From: Thermodesulfobacteriota bacterium
GTDB taxonomy: Bacteria > Desulfobacterota > DSM-4660 > Desulfatiglandales > Desulfatiglandaceae
Direction: 5' to 3'
DNA length: 58,735 bases
Assembly (NCBI GenBank): GCA_030837545.1
Contig: JAUPKI010000088.1
Coordinates: 1 to 58,735, forward strand
Below the pieces are notes generated by a model, which saw nothing but the letters and a program-made list of their open reading frames with translations, made no database searches and was not told where the DNA came from. A program made the translations under genes and the position numbers. This document shows positions 24,592-32,487 of the stretch, piece after piece; positions within the stretch are counted from its first letter, which is position 1; each line of letters opens with the position of its first letter.

Positions 24592-27500
24592 ATGCTGTCG
24601 AAATTCTTCCTGGAACGTCCGGTCTTTGCCTGGGTCATCGCCATCATCATGATGCTGGCCGGAGGCCTGGCCATCTATAACATGCCCGTCTCCCAGTATC
24701 CGCCCATCGCCCCGCCCTCCATCGCCATCGATGCCTTCTATCCCGGGGCCTCGGCCGAGACCGTGGAAGACAGCGTGATCCAGATCATCGAACAGAAGAT
24801 GACCGGGTTCGACAAGCTCCTGTACATGACCGCCACCAGCGACGGCTCCGGCGCCGGGAGGATCGAACTGACCTTTGCCCCCGGCACCGATCCGGACCTG
24901 GCCTGGTCCCAGGTGCAAAACAAGCTGCAGCTCGCCATGGCCAGTCTCCCCGACGTCATCCAGCGTCAGGGCGTCAAGGTGAGCAAGTCCACCCGCAACT
25001 GGCTGATCATCGTTGGTCTGATCTCGGAAGACGGGAGCATGAATGGCAATGACCTCAGAGACTATGCGCAATCCAACATCGAGAAGGTCCTGGCCCGTGT
25101 GCCGGGCGTGGGCGAGGTGGAAAGCTTTGGCGGTCAGTACGCCATGCGGGTCTGGCTGAATCCGGACAAGCTGACCAATTACAAGCTGACGATAGATGAT
25201 GTCATCGCCGCGCTTCGCGCCTACAATGTGGAGATCTCCGCCGGCCAGTTCGGCGGGGCGCCGGCGGTCGAGGGGCAACGGTTGAACGCCTCTATTATTG
25301 TTCAGAACCTGCTCAAGACCCCGGAGGAGTTCGCCGGCATCCCACTCCGCATCAACCCCGACGGCTCCATTGTGCGCGTTCGGGATGTGGGATGGACCGA
25401 GCTGGGCACCGAACGCTACGATGTGGAGGGGCTCTTCAACGGCAAACCCAGCGCGGCCCTGGCGGTCCGGCAGGCCGCGGGCGCCAACGCCCTGGATACC
25501 GCCGATGCCATCCGGGCCAAGATGACCGAGCTGTCCCAGTACTTTCCGCCCGGGGTGAAGGTCATCTATCCCTTTGACACCACGCCCTTCGTAAAGGTGG
25601 CCATCAACGAGGTGGTCAAGACCCTCCTTGAGGCGGTCCTGCTGGTCTTTCTGGTCATGTTCTTATTCCTGGGAAACTTCCGGGCCACCCTGATCCCGAC
25701 CATTGCCGTGCCCGTGGTGATCCTGGGGACCTTTGCCGTACTCAACCTCTTTGGGTTTTCCATCAACATGCTCACCATGTTCGCCATGGTGCTGGCCATC
25801 GGTTTGCTGGTGGACGACGCCATCGTGGTGGTGGAAAACGTGGAGCGGATCATGAGCGAGGAGGGTCTCTCGCCCAGGGAGGCCACCCGAAAGTCCATGG
25901 AACAGATCACCAGCGCCCTGATCGGCATCGGACTGGTGCTGGCTGCGGTGTTCGGCCCCATGGCCTTCTTCGGCGGTTCCACCGGCGTTATCTACCGCCA
26001 GTTCTCCGTGACCGTCATCTCCGCCATGCTCCTCTCGGTCCTGGTGGCCCTGATCCTGACCCCGGTGCTGTGCGCCTCGCTCCTCAGGCCCGCGGTCAGC
26101 CGCCAAGAGAAAGCCAAGACCGGTCTCGCCCCATTCAGATGGTTTTTCCGGGGATTCAACCGCATGTTCAACTGGACCCGGGATCGTTACCAGGGGCTGG
26201 TCGCGCGGATCGTAGGCCGCAAGGTCCGCTACCTGGTCATCTACGTGCTGATCGCGGCGGGCCTCGGATTCCTGTTTCATCGAATGCCCACTGCCTATCT
26301 CCCGGATGAGGACCAGGGCATTCTGTTTATTCAGGCGATGCTCCCATCGGGTTCGACCCTGGAACAGAGCATGCAGGTGCTGGACGAGGTCCGTGCCTAT
26401 TTCGAGGAAGATGAACGAGAGGCGGTGTTATCCGTCATGACCATGGCCGGCAGAAGCTTTGGCGGCGGCGGGCAAAACGCCGGCCTCGGTTTTGTCCGGC
26501 TCAAGGACTGGGAACTTCGCGACCGACCGGATCTGAAGGTCAAGGCGATCGCAGGACGTGCCATGGCGCGGTTTGCAAAAATCAGAAATGCCAGGGTCTT
26601 TGCCTTTGCGCCGCCCTCGGTCACCGAGTTGGGCACCTCGGTCGGGTTCGACTTTCAATTACAGGATCGCGGCGGGCTGGGGCATGAAAAACTCATGGAG
26701 GCCCGCAACCAGTTGCTCGGCATGGCCGCCAAGGATGACCGAATGATTCGGGTCCGTCCCAACGGCATGGAGGATGTGGCCCAATACCGCATCGACGTGG
26801 ACTGGGAAAAGGCCGGGGCCCTGGGCGTTCCGATCAGTTCGATTCACAATGCGATCACAACGGCCTTTGGCGGCGCCTATGTTAATGACTTCATCCAGGG
26901 GGGCCGGGTCAAGCGGGTCTACGTCCAGGCCGACGCCCCCTATCGGATGCTTCCCAGCGACCTGGAACACCTTTACGTGCGAAACAATACCGGAGGCATG
27001 ACGCCGTTTACCTCATTTGCCTCAGGCCATTGGGCCTACGGGTCCCCGCGGCTGGAACGATTCAACGCCTTCCCCTCCATGAACATCCTGGGCGAGGCGG
27101 CCCAGGGCCGGAGCACCGGAGAAGCGATGCAGGCCATGGAAGAGATCGTAGCCAAGCTGCCCGAGGGGATCGGCTTCGACTGGAGCGGCATCTCCTATCA
27201 GGAGCGGATGGCCACGAAACAGACGGGGCTCCTCTACGCCTTTTCCATGATCGTCATTTTCCTATGTCTGGCGGCCCTTTATGAAAACTGGACGGTTCCC
27301 ATCTCTGTCATGCTCGCCCTCCCCCTCGGGGTCATCGGCGGCATAGCGGCCTCGATGCTGCGGGGATTTCCCAACGATGTCTACTTTCAGATCGGGCTCC
27401 TCACCGTGCTGGGGCTGACCACTAAAAACGCGATTTTGATTGTTCAGTTCGCCATGGCCAAGGTAAAGGAGGGCGCGGGGCTGGTGGAGGCGACCCTTGA

Positions 27501-27762
27501 GGGCGCGAAGCTGAGGCTGCGGCCCATCGTCATGACCTCCCTGGCCTTCGGTTTCGGGGTCCTGCCGCTGGCCTTGGCCACCGGGGCCGGCGCGGGGGCC
27601 CAGACCGCCATCGGCACCGGCGTCCTGGGTGGGATGATCACCTCGACATTTCTGGCGATCTTTTTCATCCCCCTCTTCTACGTGGTGGTGGTTCGTCTCT
27701 TTGCAAAGAAGAAAGTCAGCCGAACAGAAGCGCCTGTTTCGGATGCCTCGAATCTTCCGTAA
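24592..27762 (+). CDS. RND multidrug efflux pump, HAE1 family (AcrB/MexB-like)
   Basis: 1056 aa, full length for a trimeric inner-membrane RND pump with 12 membrane helices and two large periplasmic loops. Proton-relay residues are present: the Asp pair in AIGLLVDDAIVVVENVERIM (TM4) and the Lys in GLTTKNAILIVQFA (TM10). FFLERPVFAWVIAIIMMLAGG at the N terminus and the GPMAFFGGSTGVIYRQFSVT loop are standard. GGAGGGG precedes the ATG. It forms an operon with the adaptor; no TolC/OprM-type channel gene is in the window, so the channel must come from elsewhere. Confidence 0.97.
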   Translation: MLSKFFLERPVFAWVIAIIMMLAGGLAIYNMPVSQYPPIAPPSIAIDAFYPGASAETVEDSVIQIIEQKMTGFDKLLYMTATSDGSGAGRIELTFAPGTDPDLAWSQVQNKLQLAMASLPDVIQRQGVKVSKSTRNWLIIVGLISEDGSMNGNDLRDYAQSNIEKVLARVPGVGEVESFGGQYAMRVWLNPDKLTNYKLTIDDVIAALRAYNVEISAGQFGGAPAVEGQRLNASIIVQNLLKTPEEFAGIPLRINPDGSIVRVRDVGWTELGTERYDVEGLFNGKPSAALAVRQAAGANALDTADAIRAKMTELSQYFPPGVKVIYPFDTTPFVKVAINEVVKTLLEAVLLVFLVMFLFLGNFRATLIPTIAVPVVILGTFAVLNLFGFSINMLTMFAMVLAIGLLVDDAIVVVENVERIMSEEGLSPREATRKSMEQITSALIGIGLVLAAVFGPMAFFGGSTGVIYRQFSVTVISAMLLSVLVALILTPVLCASLLRPAVSRQEKAKTGLAPFRWFFRGFNRMFNWTRDRYQGLVARIVGRKVRYLVIYVLIAAGLGFLFHRMPTAYLPDEDQGILFIQAMLPSGSTLEQSMQVLDEVRAYFEEDEREAVLSVMTMAGRSFGGGGQNAGLGFVRLKDWELRDRPDLKVKAIAGRAMARFAKIRNARVFAFAPPSVTELGTSVGFDFQLQDRGGLGHEKLMEARNQLLGMAAKDDRMIRVRPNGMEDVAQYRIDVDWEKAGALGVPISSIHNAITTAFGGAYVNDFIQGGRVKRVYVQADAPYRMLPSDLEHLYVRNNTGGMTPFTSFASGHWAYGSPRLERFNAFPSMNILGEAAQGRSTGEAMQAMEEIVAKLPEGIGFDWSGISYQERMATKQTGLLYAFSMIVIFLCLAALYENWTVPISVMLALPLGVIGGIAASMLRGFPNDVYFQIGLLTVLGLTTKNAILIVQFAMAKVKEGAGLVEATLEGAKLRLRPIVMTSLAFGFGVLPLALATGAGAGAQTAIGTGVLGGMITSTFLAIFFIPLFYVVVVRLFAKKKVSRTEAPVSDASNLP

Positions 27763-27895
27763 AGATGATCCCTACGTTGAGGTCAGGACCAAGGCCCTGG
27801 GATAGAGAAGCCGACATCAAAACCGAGACAGGGAAAAGAGTTGAGACATGCCTACAGGTCCCACTGAATTGGCTATTGACAATCAATTATTGGGC

Positions 27896-27924
27896 TTGCT
27901 TTTGCAATGGCAATGCGCTATAAA
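27896..27924 (+). promoter_or_regulatory. Promoter of the Gly-Pro lipoprotein gene
   Basis: TTGCTT at 27896-27901, 17 bases, TATAAA at 27919-27924, about 30 bases ahead of the start codon. Confidence 0.45.
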
Positions 27925-27954
27925 TACGTCATTAACTTCAGGAGGAAATCGAAT

Positions 27955-28842
27955 ATGAAACGCTTATTCTTTTCCAGAACGCCCCTTCTGGCGGCGTGCC
28001 TGCTCATAGCCGGCTGCGGAACCCCCGGCTCGTATCAGCAATCGTACTCCACAACGGGCGCCATCATCGGCGCCGGCGCCGGCACCCTTATCGGCGGCCC
28101 GCATGGTTGGCCCGTGCAGGGCGCGGTGGCCGGCGCGCTGATCGGCGGCGCGGCGGGCGCGGCAGCCGGAGCAGATGTGGATCAAAAAGTAGCGGCCAAT
28201 GCCCAGAACCAGGCCTATCTCCAAGCCCAGGCCGAGGCCGCCGCCAACCCGCCGGTCAGTAAATGGGACGTGATCTCCATGTCCAAGGCCAGGGTCAGCG
28301 ACGATGTGATCGTCAACAAAATTCAAGCCGCCAGCTATGTGCAGCCTCTGACCGCCCAGGACCTAATCGAACTCAAGAATGAAGGCGTTTCGGACCGGGT
28401 GACCAACGCCATGATCACCAAGGCCCAGACCCAGTCCAACACCGCCTTTCCCGCGTCCACAACAAACACGACTGTCGTCGGACCAGCACCGGCCACCGTG
28501 ACCACCTACTACGATGTGGACCCGGCTCCTTATTATGCCTGGAACTTTTCTTTCGGTTGGGGGCTGCCCTGGCCGTATTATTACGGGCAAAGCTGGCCGT
28601 ATTATTATGGGCCACGCTGGCCGTATTATTACGGGCCGCGCCCACCAGGCCCCTGGTTTGGACCAGGTCCAGGCCCAGGTCCGTGGTTTCGCCCAGGACC
28701 AGGTCCGGGCCCAGGTCCGTGGTTTCGCCCAGGACCAGGTCCGGGTCCGGGTCCAAGACCAGGTCCGGGCCCAGGTCCGGGTCCAAGACCAGGTCCGGGT
28801 CCGGGTCCCGGTCCGGGACCACATCCCGGTCCGCCGCGGTAA
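27955..28842 (+). CDS. Glycine-zipper lipoprotein with Gly-Pro-rich C-terminal tail
   Basis: 295 aa from the ATG at 27955, preceded by AGGAGG. The signal ends in the lipobox LLIAGC, so it is a lipoprotein. A glycine-zipper segment (GAIIGAGAGTLIGG...GAVAGALIGGAAGAAAG, about 37-75) resembles outer-membrane 17-kDa-antigen-like proteins and may insert in or span the membrane. A soluble middle part (SKARVSDDVIVNKIQAA...DLIELKNEGVSDRVTNAMI) follows a pattern seen in many such lipoproteins. The tail has three WPYYYG units and then about 65 residues of almost pure Gly-Pro with Trp-Phe and Arg insertions. Long antisense frames over the tail are artefacts of the repeat. The role is probably envelope structure; the function is unproven. 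Confidence 0.8.
   Translation: MKRLFFSRTPLLAACLLIAGCGTPGSYQQSYSTTGAIIGAGAGTLIGGPHGWPVQGAVAGALIGGAAGAAAGADVDQKVAANAQNQAYLQAQAEAAANPPVSKWDVISMSKARVSDDVIVNKIQAASYVQPLTAQDLIELKNEGVSDRVTNAMITKAQTQSNTAFPASTTNTTVVGPAPATVTTYYDVDPAPYYAWNFSFGWGLPWPYYYGQSWPYYYGPRWPYYYGPRPPGPWFGPGPGPGPWFRPGPGPGPGPWFRPGPGPGPGPRPGPGPGPGPRPGPGPGPGPGPHPGPPR
28571..28835. repeat. Tandem repeats encoding WPYYYG and Gly-Pro tail
   Basis: Three copies of a 24-bp unit (TGGCCGTATTATTA...) at about 28571-28640 are followed by many imperfect copies of CCAGGTCCGGG-type units to 28835, including a duplicated block ending in TGGTTTCGCCCA. Such arrays expand and contract by slippage. Confidence 0.8.
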
Positions 28843-29069
28843 TGAACCGGCAACAACTCCACCGAAATATTCCTGCGCCTGAGTAAGGTATGCAGTTTTG
28901 TAATGAAGCCTACGGGAGCGCAGGGATCAGAACAAGAGGGGCTTGAGCTTCGGATTTGACGGCAGCGATGATGTCGGGGAGGATAGAGGGTTTTGTCCCG
29001 TTTTTTGGTCTGATTCTGAGCAAAAAACTGGATGGAAGCTTTCGTGCAACCCATTGATTTGATTTTAAA

Positions 29070-29144
29070 TGGTGGGCGGTACAGGATTTGAACCTGCGAC
29101 TTCCACCGTGTGAGGATGGCACTCTCCCGCTGAGTTAACCGCCC
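29070..29144 (-). tRNA. tRNA-Val (anticodon CAC)
   Basis: Read leftward: acceptor GGGCGGT pairs with ACCGCCC, discriminator A and encoded CCA. D-arm ACTCAGCGGGAGAGT, anticodon stem-loop CCATCCTCACACGGTGG with CAC at 34-36, and T-loop TTCAAAT. It reads GUG. Confidence 0.97.
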
Positions 29145-29220
29145 GACTGCCGTTGCTGATCTCAGCGATCAGAACGGAATATACTTTATAATATCCATAC
29201 GCGTCTGTAAACAAAAAAAA

Positions 29221-30027
29221 TCAGATCATTCCCACCAGCCTTTTCGTGCCTCTCACCTCATCAGCCGTCAGGTGCCGGTATCTGCCGATCTTCAGATCTC
29301 CCAACTGAAGATTCCCGAATGAAATCCGCATCAGATGCACCACCCGGAACCCGGTCGCCTCCACCATGAGCCGCACCTGGCGGGACATTCCCCTGGTGAT
29401 GGTCATTCGGAGAATGCTCTGGCGTTCGTTGCGCAGGATCAGTTGGGTCTTTGACGGTCCGCTCTCCCCATCCTCCAGCAGGAGGCCTTTTGTCAGTTTC
29501 GACAACGCCAGGTCGGTGATCCGCCCTGCGACGGTGATCTTATAGGTGCGCGGGACATGGTATCGCGGATGGGTGAGCCGGTGGGCCCAGTCTCCATCAT
29601 TAGTAAGGAGGAGGAGACCCAGGGTGTCAAAATCGAGGCGGCCCACCGGGTAGACCCTCTGGGGGAGATTCTTCACAAGGTCGGTGACGAGAGGCCTGCC
29701 TGCCGGGTCTTTGAGGGCGCAGATATACCCGAAAGGCTTGTTGAGGATCAGATAAACCCTTTCAGACGGGGCGGGGATTTCACGGCCGTCCACACCGATG
29801 CTGTCCACGCCCCAGACTGCCAAGGTCCCCAGGGTCTTCACCTGTTCGCCATTAACCGTTACCCGGCCTGAAAGGATCATATCGTCGGCCTTCCGCCGCG
29901 AGGCGAGCCCGGCAGACGATACTATTCGGTTAAGCCGTTGGGCCTTCCCTGTCCTTGGGGAACGGAAGACCTTGTTCCTCAGGCCCGGATCGGGTCTCGT
30001 TTTCTTTGGATCTTTCAACCTGTCCAT
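29221..30027 (-). CDS. rluB: 23S rRNA pseudouridine synthase, RsuA/RluB family
   Basis: 268 aa from the ATG at 30027 (GGAAG upstream, short spacing). An N-terminal S4 RNA-binding domain (RLNRIVSSAGLASRRKADDMI, GRVTVNGE) is followed by the catalytic domain with LNKPFGYICALKDP, VYPVGRLDFDTLGLLLLTNDG (catalytic Asp in RLDFDT) and GMSRQVRLMVEATGF. The enzyme isomerises a uridine in rRNA. The 5' end overlaps scpB by 98 bases, so the true start could be later. Genes scpA-scpB-rluB in this order are a conserved cluster. Confidence 0.9.
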   Translation of the reverse strand: MDRLKDPKKTRPDPGLRNKVFRSPRTGKAQRLNRIVSSAGLASRRKADDMILSGRVTVNGEQVKTLGTLAVWGVDSIGVDGREIPAPSERVYLILNKPFGYICALKDPAGRPLVTDLVKNLPQRVYPVGRLDFDTLGLLLLTNDGDWAHRLTHPRYHVPRTYKITVAGRITDLALSKLTKGLLLEDGESGPSKTQLILRNERQSILRMTITRGMSRQVRLMVEATGFRVVHLMRISFGNLQLGDLKIGRYRHLTADEVRGTKRLVGMI

Positions 30028-30595
30028 CCTCTTCCGGCAGATGTACAGCCGCCTCGTCGCCGGACCCAAAATCCTTCAGCTCTTTCAGTTTTGGTAGGGA
30101 TTCCAGATCCTTGAGGTCAAATACCTCCAGAAATTTCTTGGTGGTTCCATAGATCAGCGGCCTGCCGGGAATCGTCTTCCGTCCCATGATCCGGATCAGG
30201 TCCTTTTCGAGGAGCGTCCTCAGGATTCCCCCGGCATCCACGCCCCTGAACTGTTCGATCTCCTGACGGATGATCGGCTGTTTGTAGGCGATAATGGCCA
30301 GGGTCTCCAGTGCTGCCCGGGATAACCGTGAAGGCGAACTTCTAAGCATCCTGAGGACATAGGGGGCGTATGCCGATCGGGTCCGTATCTGGTAGCCTTC
30401 GGCCACTTCCTTCAGACAAAAGCTTCTCTCCATGGCGTCATAGGTTGTCTGCAGGCCCGTCAGCGCAGCCCTGATGTCGGGGGCCGGGACGTCCGGGAGG
30501 CACCTGTGGATCTCCTGCACGCTCAAGGGCTTGCTCGATGCGAACAGGAGGGCCTCGATAATCAGTTCAAGCGGTTTCTCCATGATTGGAACCAT
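29930..30595 (-). CDS. scpB: Segregation and condensation protein B
   Basis: 221 aa. ScpB binds ScpA and the SMC ATPase in the chromosome condensin complex. LELIIEALLFASSKPLSVQEIHRCL and the winged-helix segments ALETLAIIAYKQPIIRQEIEQFRGV and LLEKDLIRIMGRK are the family core. The C-terminal 60 residues are charged and low-complexity. ATG at 30595 lies seven bases after scpA; an ATG four codons later is an equal alternative. Confidence 0.95.
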   Translation of the reverse strand: MVPIMEKPLELIIEALLFASSKPLSVQEIHRCLPDVPAPDIRAALTGLQTTYDAMERSFCLKEVAEGYQIRTRSAYAPYVLRMLRSSPSRLSRAALETLAIIAYKQPIIRQEIEQFRGVDAGGILRTLLEKDLIRIMGRKTIPGRPLIYGTTKKFLEVFDLKDLESLPKLKELKDFGSGDEAAVHLPEEDGQVERSKENETRSGPEEQGLPFPKDREGPTA

Positions 30596-30602
30596 TCTCG
30601 AC

Positions 30603-31358
30603 TCAGAGGGTCAGGTCTTCACCGAGTTCCTCTGTCCCATCGACTTCAAAATTTGCGACCAGGCGGATGTCGCTCGTATGGCAAGACGCCTGAAATACCT
30701 TGACAACACCGATGTGAACCAGCTCCAAAAGCGCCAAAAAGGTGACAATGAATTCAGGCACCTCCCGGTCTTCACTGAAGATCTCGTCAAAGAGCATTTC
30801 CTTCCTCTCCTTCAAAAGCGATAGAATAAGCCTGGCCTTCTCCTTTATGGACCATCTTTCGTGTCTGAACGTCAACATCATGGCCCCGGACTGACTTTTC
30901 TCGATGATCCGCCTGAATGCGTCGATCAACTGAAACAAGCTGATATCCAGACTGGGTCCCTCGGTTTCCGGTTCGGCATCATACCAGGAGACATCCTGTC
31001 TGGGAAAGACGTCTCTCCCCAGGATCTCCCGCTCCGAAAATTCCTGTGCCACTTCCTTGATGCGCATGTACTCCAGGAGCGGTCGTGTAATCTCATTGCG
31101 CGGGTCCTCTTCTTCTCCCTCTTCATCGGAACAGGGAAGGAGCATCTTCGACTTGATATGGACCAGGGTAGAGGCCATGACCAGAAAGTCGCCGGCAACG
31201 CTCATGTTGAGGGCCTTCATCATCTCCAGGTATGCCAGGTACTGTTCGGTGATGGTGGAGATGGGGATGTCGAAGATATCCACCTCATTCTTGTGAATCA
31301 GATGGAGCAGGAGGTCCAGCGGCCCTTCAAATATCTCCAATTTGACTTCGTAGTCCAT
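30603..31358 (-). CDS. scpA: Segregation and condensation protein A
   Basis: 251 aa. The kleisin subunit of the SMC-ScpAB complex. The N-terminal YEVKLEIFEGPLDLLLHLIHKNEVDIFDIPI is diagnostic; a middle region with MASTLVHIKSKMLLP and a C-terminal winged helix (VTFLALLELVHIGVVKVFQ) follow. First gene of the scpA-scpB-rluB set; its start has a weak ribosome site. It is separated from trpS by a 145-base gap of simple repeats. Confidence 0.96.
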   Translation of the reverse strand: MDYEVKLEIFEGPLDLLLHLIHKNEVDIFDIPISTITEQYLAYLEMMKALNMSVAGDFLVMASTLVHIKSKMLLPCSDEEGEEEDPRNEITRPLLEYMRIKEVAQEFSEREILGRDVFPRQDVSWYDAEPETEGPSLDISLFQLIDAFRRIIEKSQSGAMMLTFRHERWSIKEKARLILSLLKERKEMLFDEIFSEDREVPEFIVTFLALLELVHIGVVKVFQASCHTSDIRLVANFEVDGTEELGEDLTL

Positions 31359-31503
31359 TCATAAGTGCCTAAAGTGACTAAAGTGTGAAGTGTGAAGTTA
31401 AAAGTTCAAATCGGAATTTTCTATTTTTTATCACGCCAAGGCGTGATTAGGCATTCCAAACTCGTAACTTCAAACTTACAGAAATCAGTATCCAGCAACC
31501 AGC

Positions 31504-32487
31504 CTAAACCTTCACCGCCTCCCTGACCTCAGCCATGGTGTTCCGGGCAATGGCACGGGATGTTGTATTACCTTCCGCCATGATTTCTTTGACCCTCTCC
31601 ATATTCGATGCCAGTTCCCTTCTCTTGGCGCGAATCGGTTCAAGCCCCTGTTTCAGGCTGGCGGCCATCATCCGTTTGCATGCCACGCACCCGATCTTGG
31701 CCGATGGACAGTCGTTGCGAATAGCCTCTATGGTTTCCAGTTTTGAGTAGATTTCGTGGAACGAGAAGACATTGCATATGGTCGGATCGCCGGGGTCAGA
31801 TTTTCTGGCACGCTGAGGGTCCGTAATCATCTGCGATACCTTGGCATCGATCTCTTCGTCGCTGTCTGTCAGAAATATGGCGTTGCCGTAGCTCTTGCTC
31901 ATCTTGCGCCGGTCCATCCCTAAGATCTTGGATGTGGGGGTCAGTAGGACCTCGGGGACAGGGAATACCTCGCCATAGAGGTGATTGAAACGGCGGGCAA
32001 TTTCCCTCGTCAGCTCAACGTGGGGCGCCTGGTCCTCGCCCACAGGGACCCCATTGGCCTTATACATGAGGATATCGGCCGCCTGAAGCACCGGATAGCC
32101 TAAAAAGCCATAGGTATACACATCCTTCTGTCTCAGTTCGGTGAGCTGTTCCTTGTATGTCGGGTTCCGCTCCAGCCAGGGAAGCGGGGTGAACATGGAA
32201 AAAATGAGGTAAAGCTCTGCGTGCTCCTTGATCTCGGACTGGATAAAAAAAGTGGAAACCTCCGGATCAAGCCCGACGGATATCCAGTCAATGATGATGT
32301 CATACGTGCTCTGCCGAATGATATCGGGGTGCGCATATTCGCTGGTGAGGGCGTGCCAGTCCGCGATAAAATAAAAACATCGGTACTGCTCCTGGAGGTT
32401 TTTCCAGTTCAGGAGAGCGCCATGCAGATGTCCGAGATGCATTTTTCCGGTGGGCCTCATGCCGCTTAAAATGGTCCCTTTATTCAT
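31504..32487 (-). CDS. trpS: Tryptophanyl-tRNA synthetase
   Basis: 327 aa from the ATG at 32487 (AAAGAGA upstream). Class I signature sequences are seen: MHLGH (HIGH type) in TGKMHLGHLHGAL and KMSKSYGN in the C-terminal half, with GEDQAPHVELTREIARRFN binding tryptophan/tRNA. The C-terminal IGCVACKRMMAASLKQGLEPIRAKRREL is typical. Start overlaps the end of the upstream DHH-CBS gene by eight bases, indicating coupling. Confidence 0.96.
   Translation of the reverse strand: MNKGTILSGMRPTGKMHLGHLHGALLNWKNLQEQYRCFYFIADWHALTSEYAHPDIIRQSTYDIIIDWISVGLDPEVSTFFIQSEIKEHAELYLIFSMFTPLPWLERNPTYKEQLTELRQKDVYTYGFLGYPVLQAADILMYKANGVPVGEDQAPHVELTREIARRFNHLYGEVFPVPEVLLTPTSKILGMDRRKMSKSYGNAIFLTDSDEEIDAKVSQMITDPQRARKSDPGDPTICNVFSFHEIYSKLETIEAIRNDCPSAKIGCVACKRMMAASLKQGLEPIRAKRRELASNMERVKEIMAEGNTTSRAIARNTMAEVREAVKV

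Noticed and set aside
28363-29054. Several long frames on both strands over the Gly-Pro array
   Set aside because: They arise because a GC-rich short repeat is open in many frames; only the rightward lipoprotein has a signal peptide and ribosome site.
31430-31447. Perfect hairpin ATCACGCC-AA-GGCGTGAT next to a T-tract
   Set aside because: Considered as a terminator for trpS, but the T-tract lies on the wrong side for leftward transcription and there is no gene to the left to be stopped by rightward transcription.
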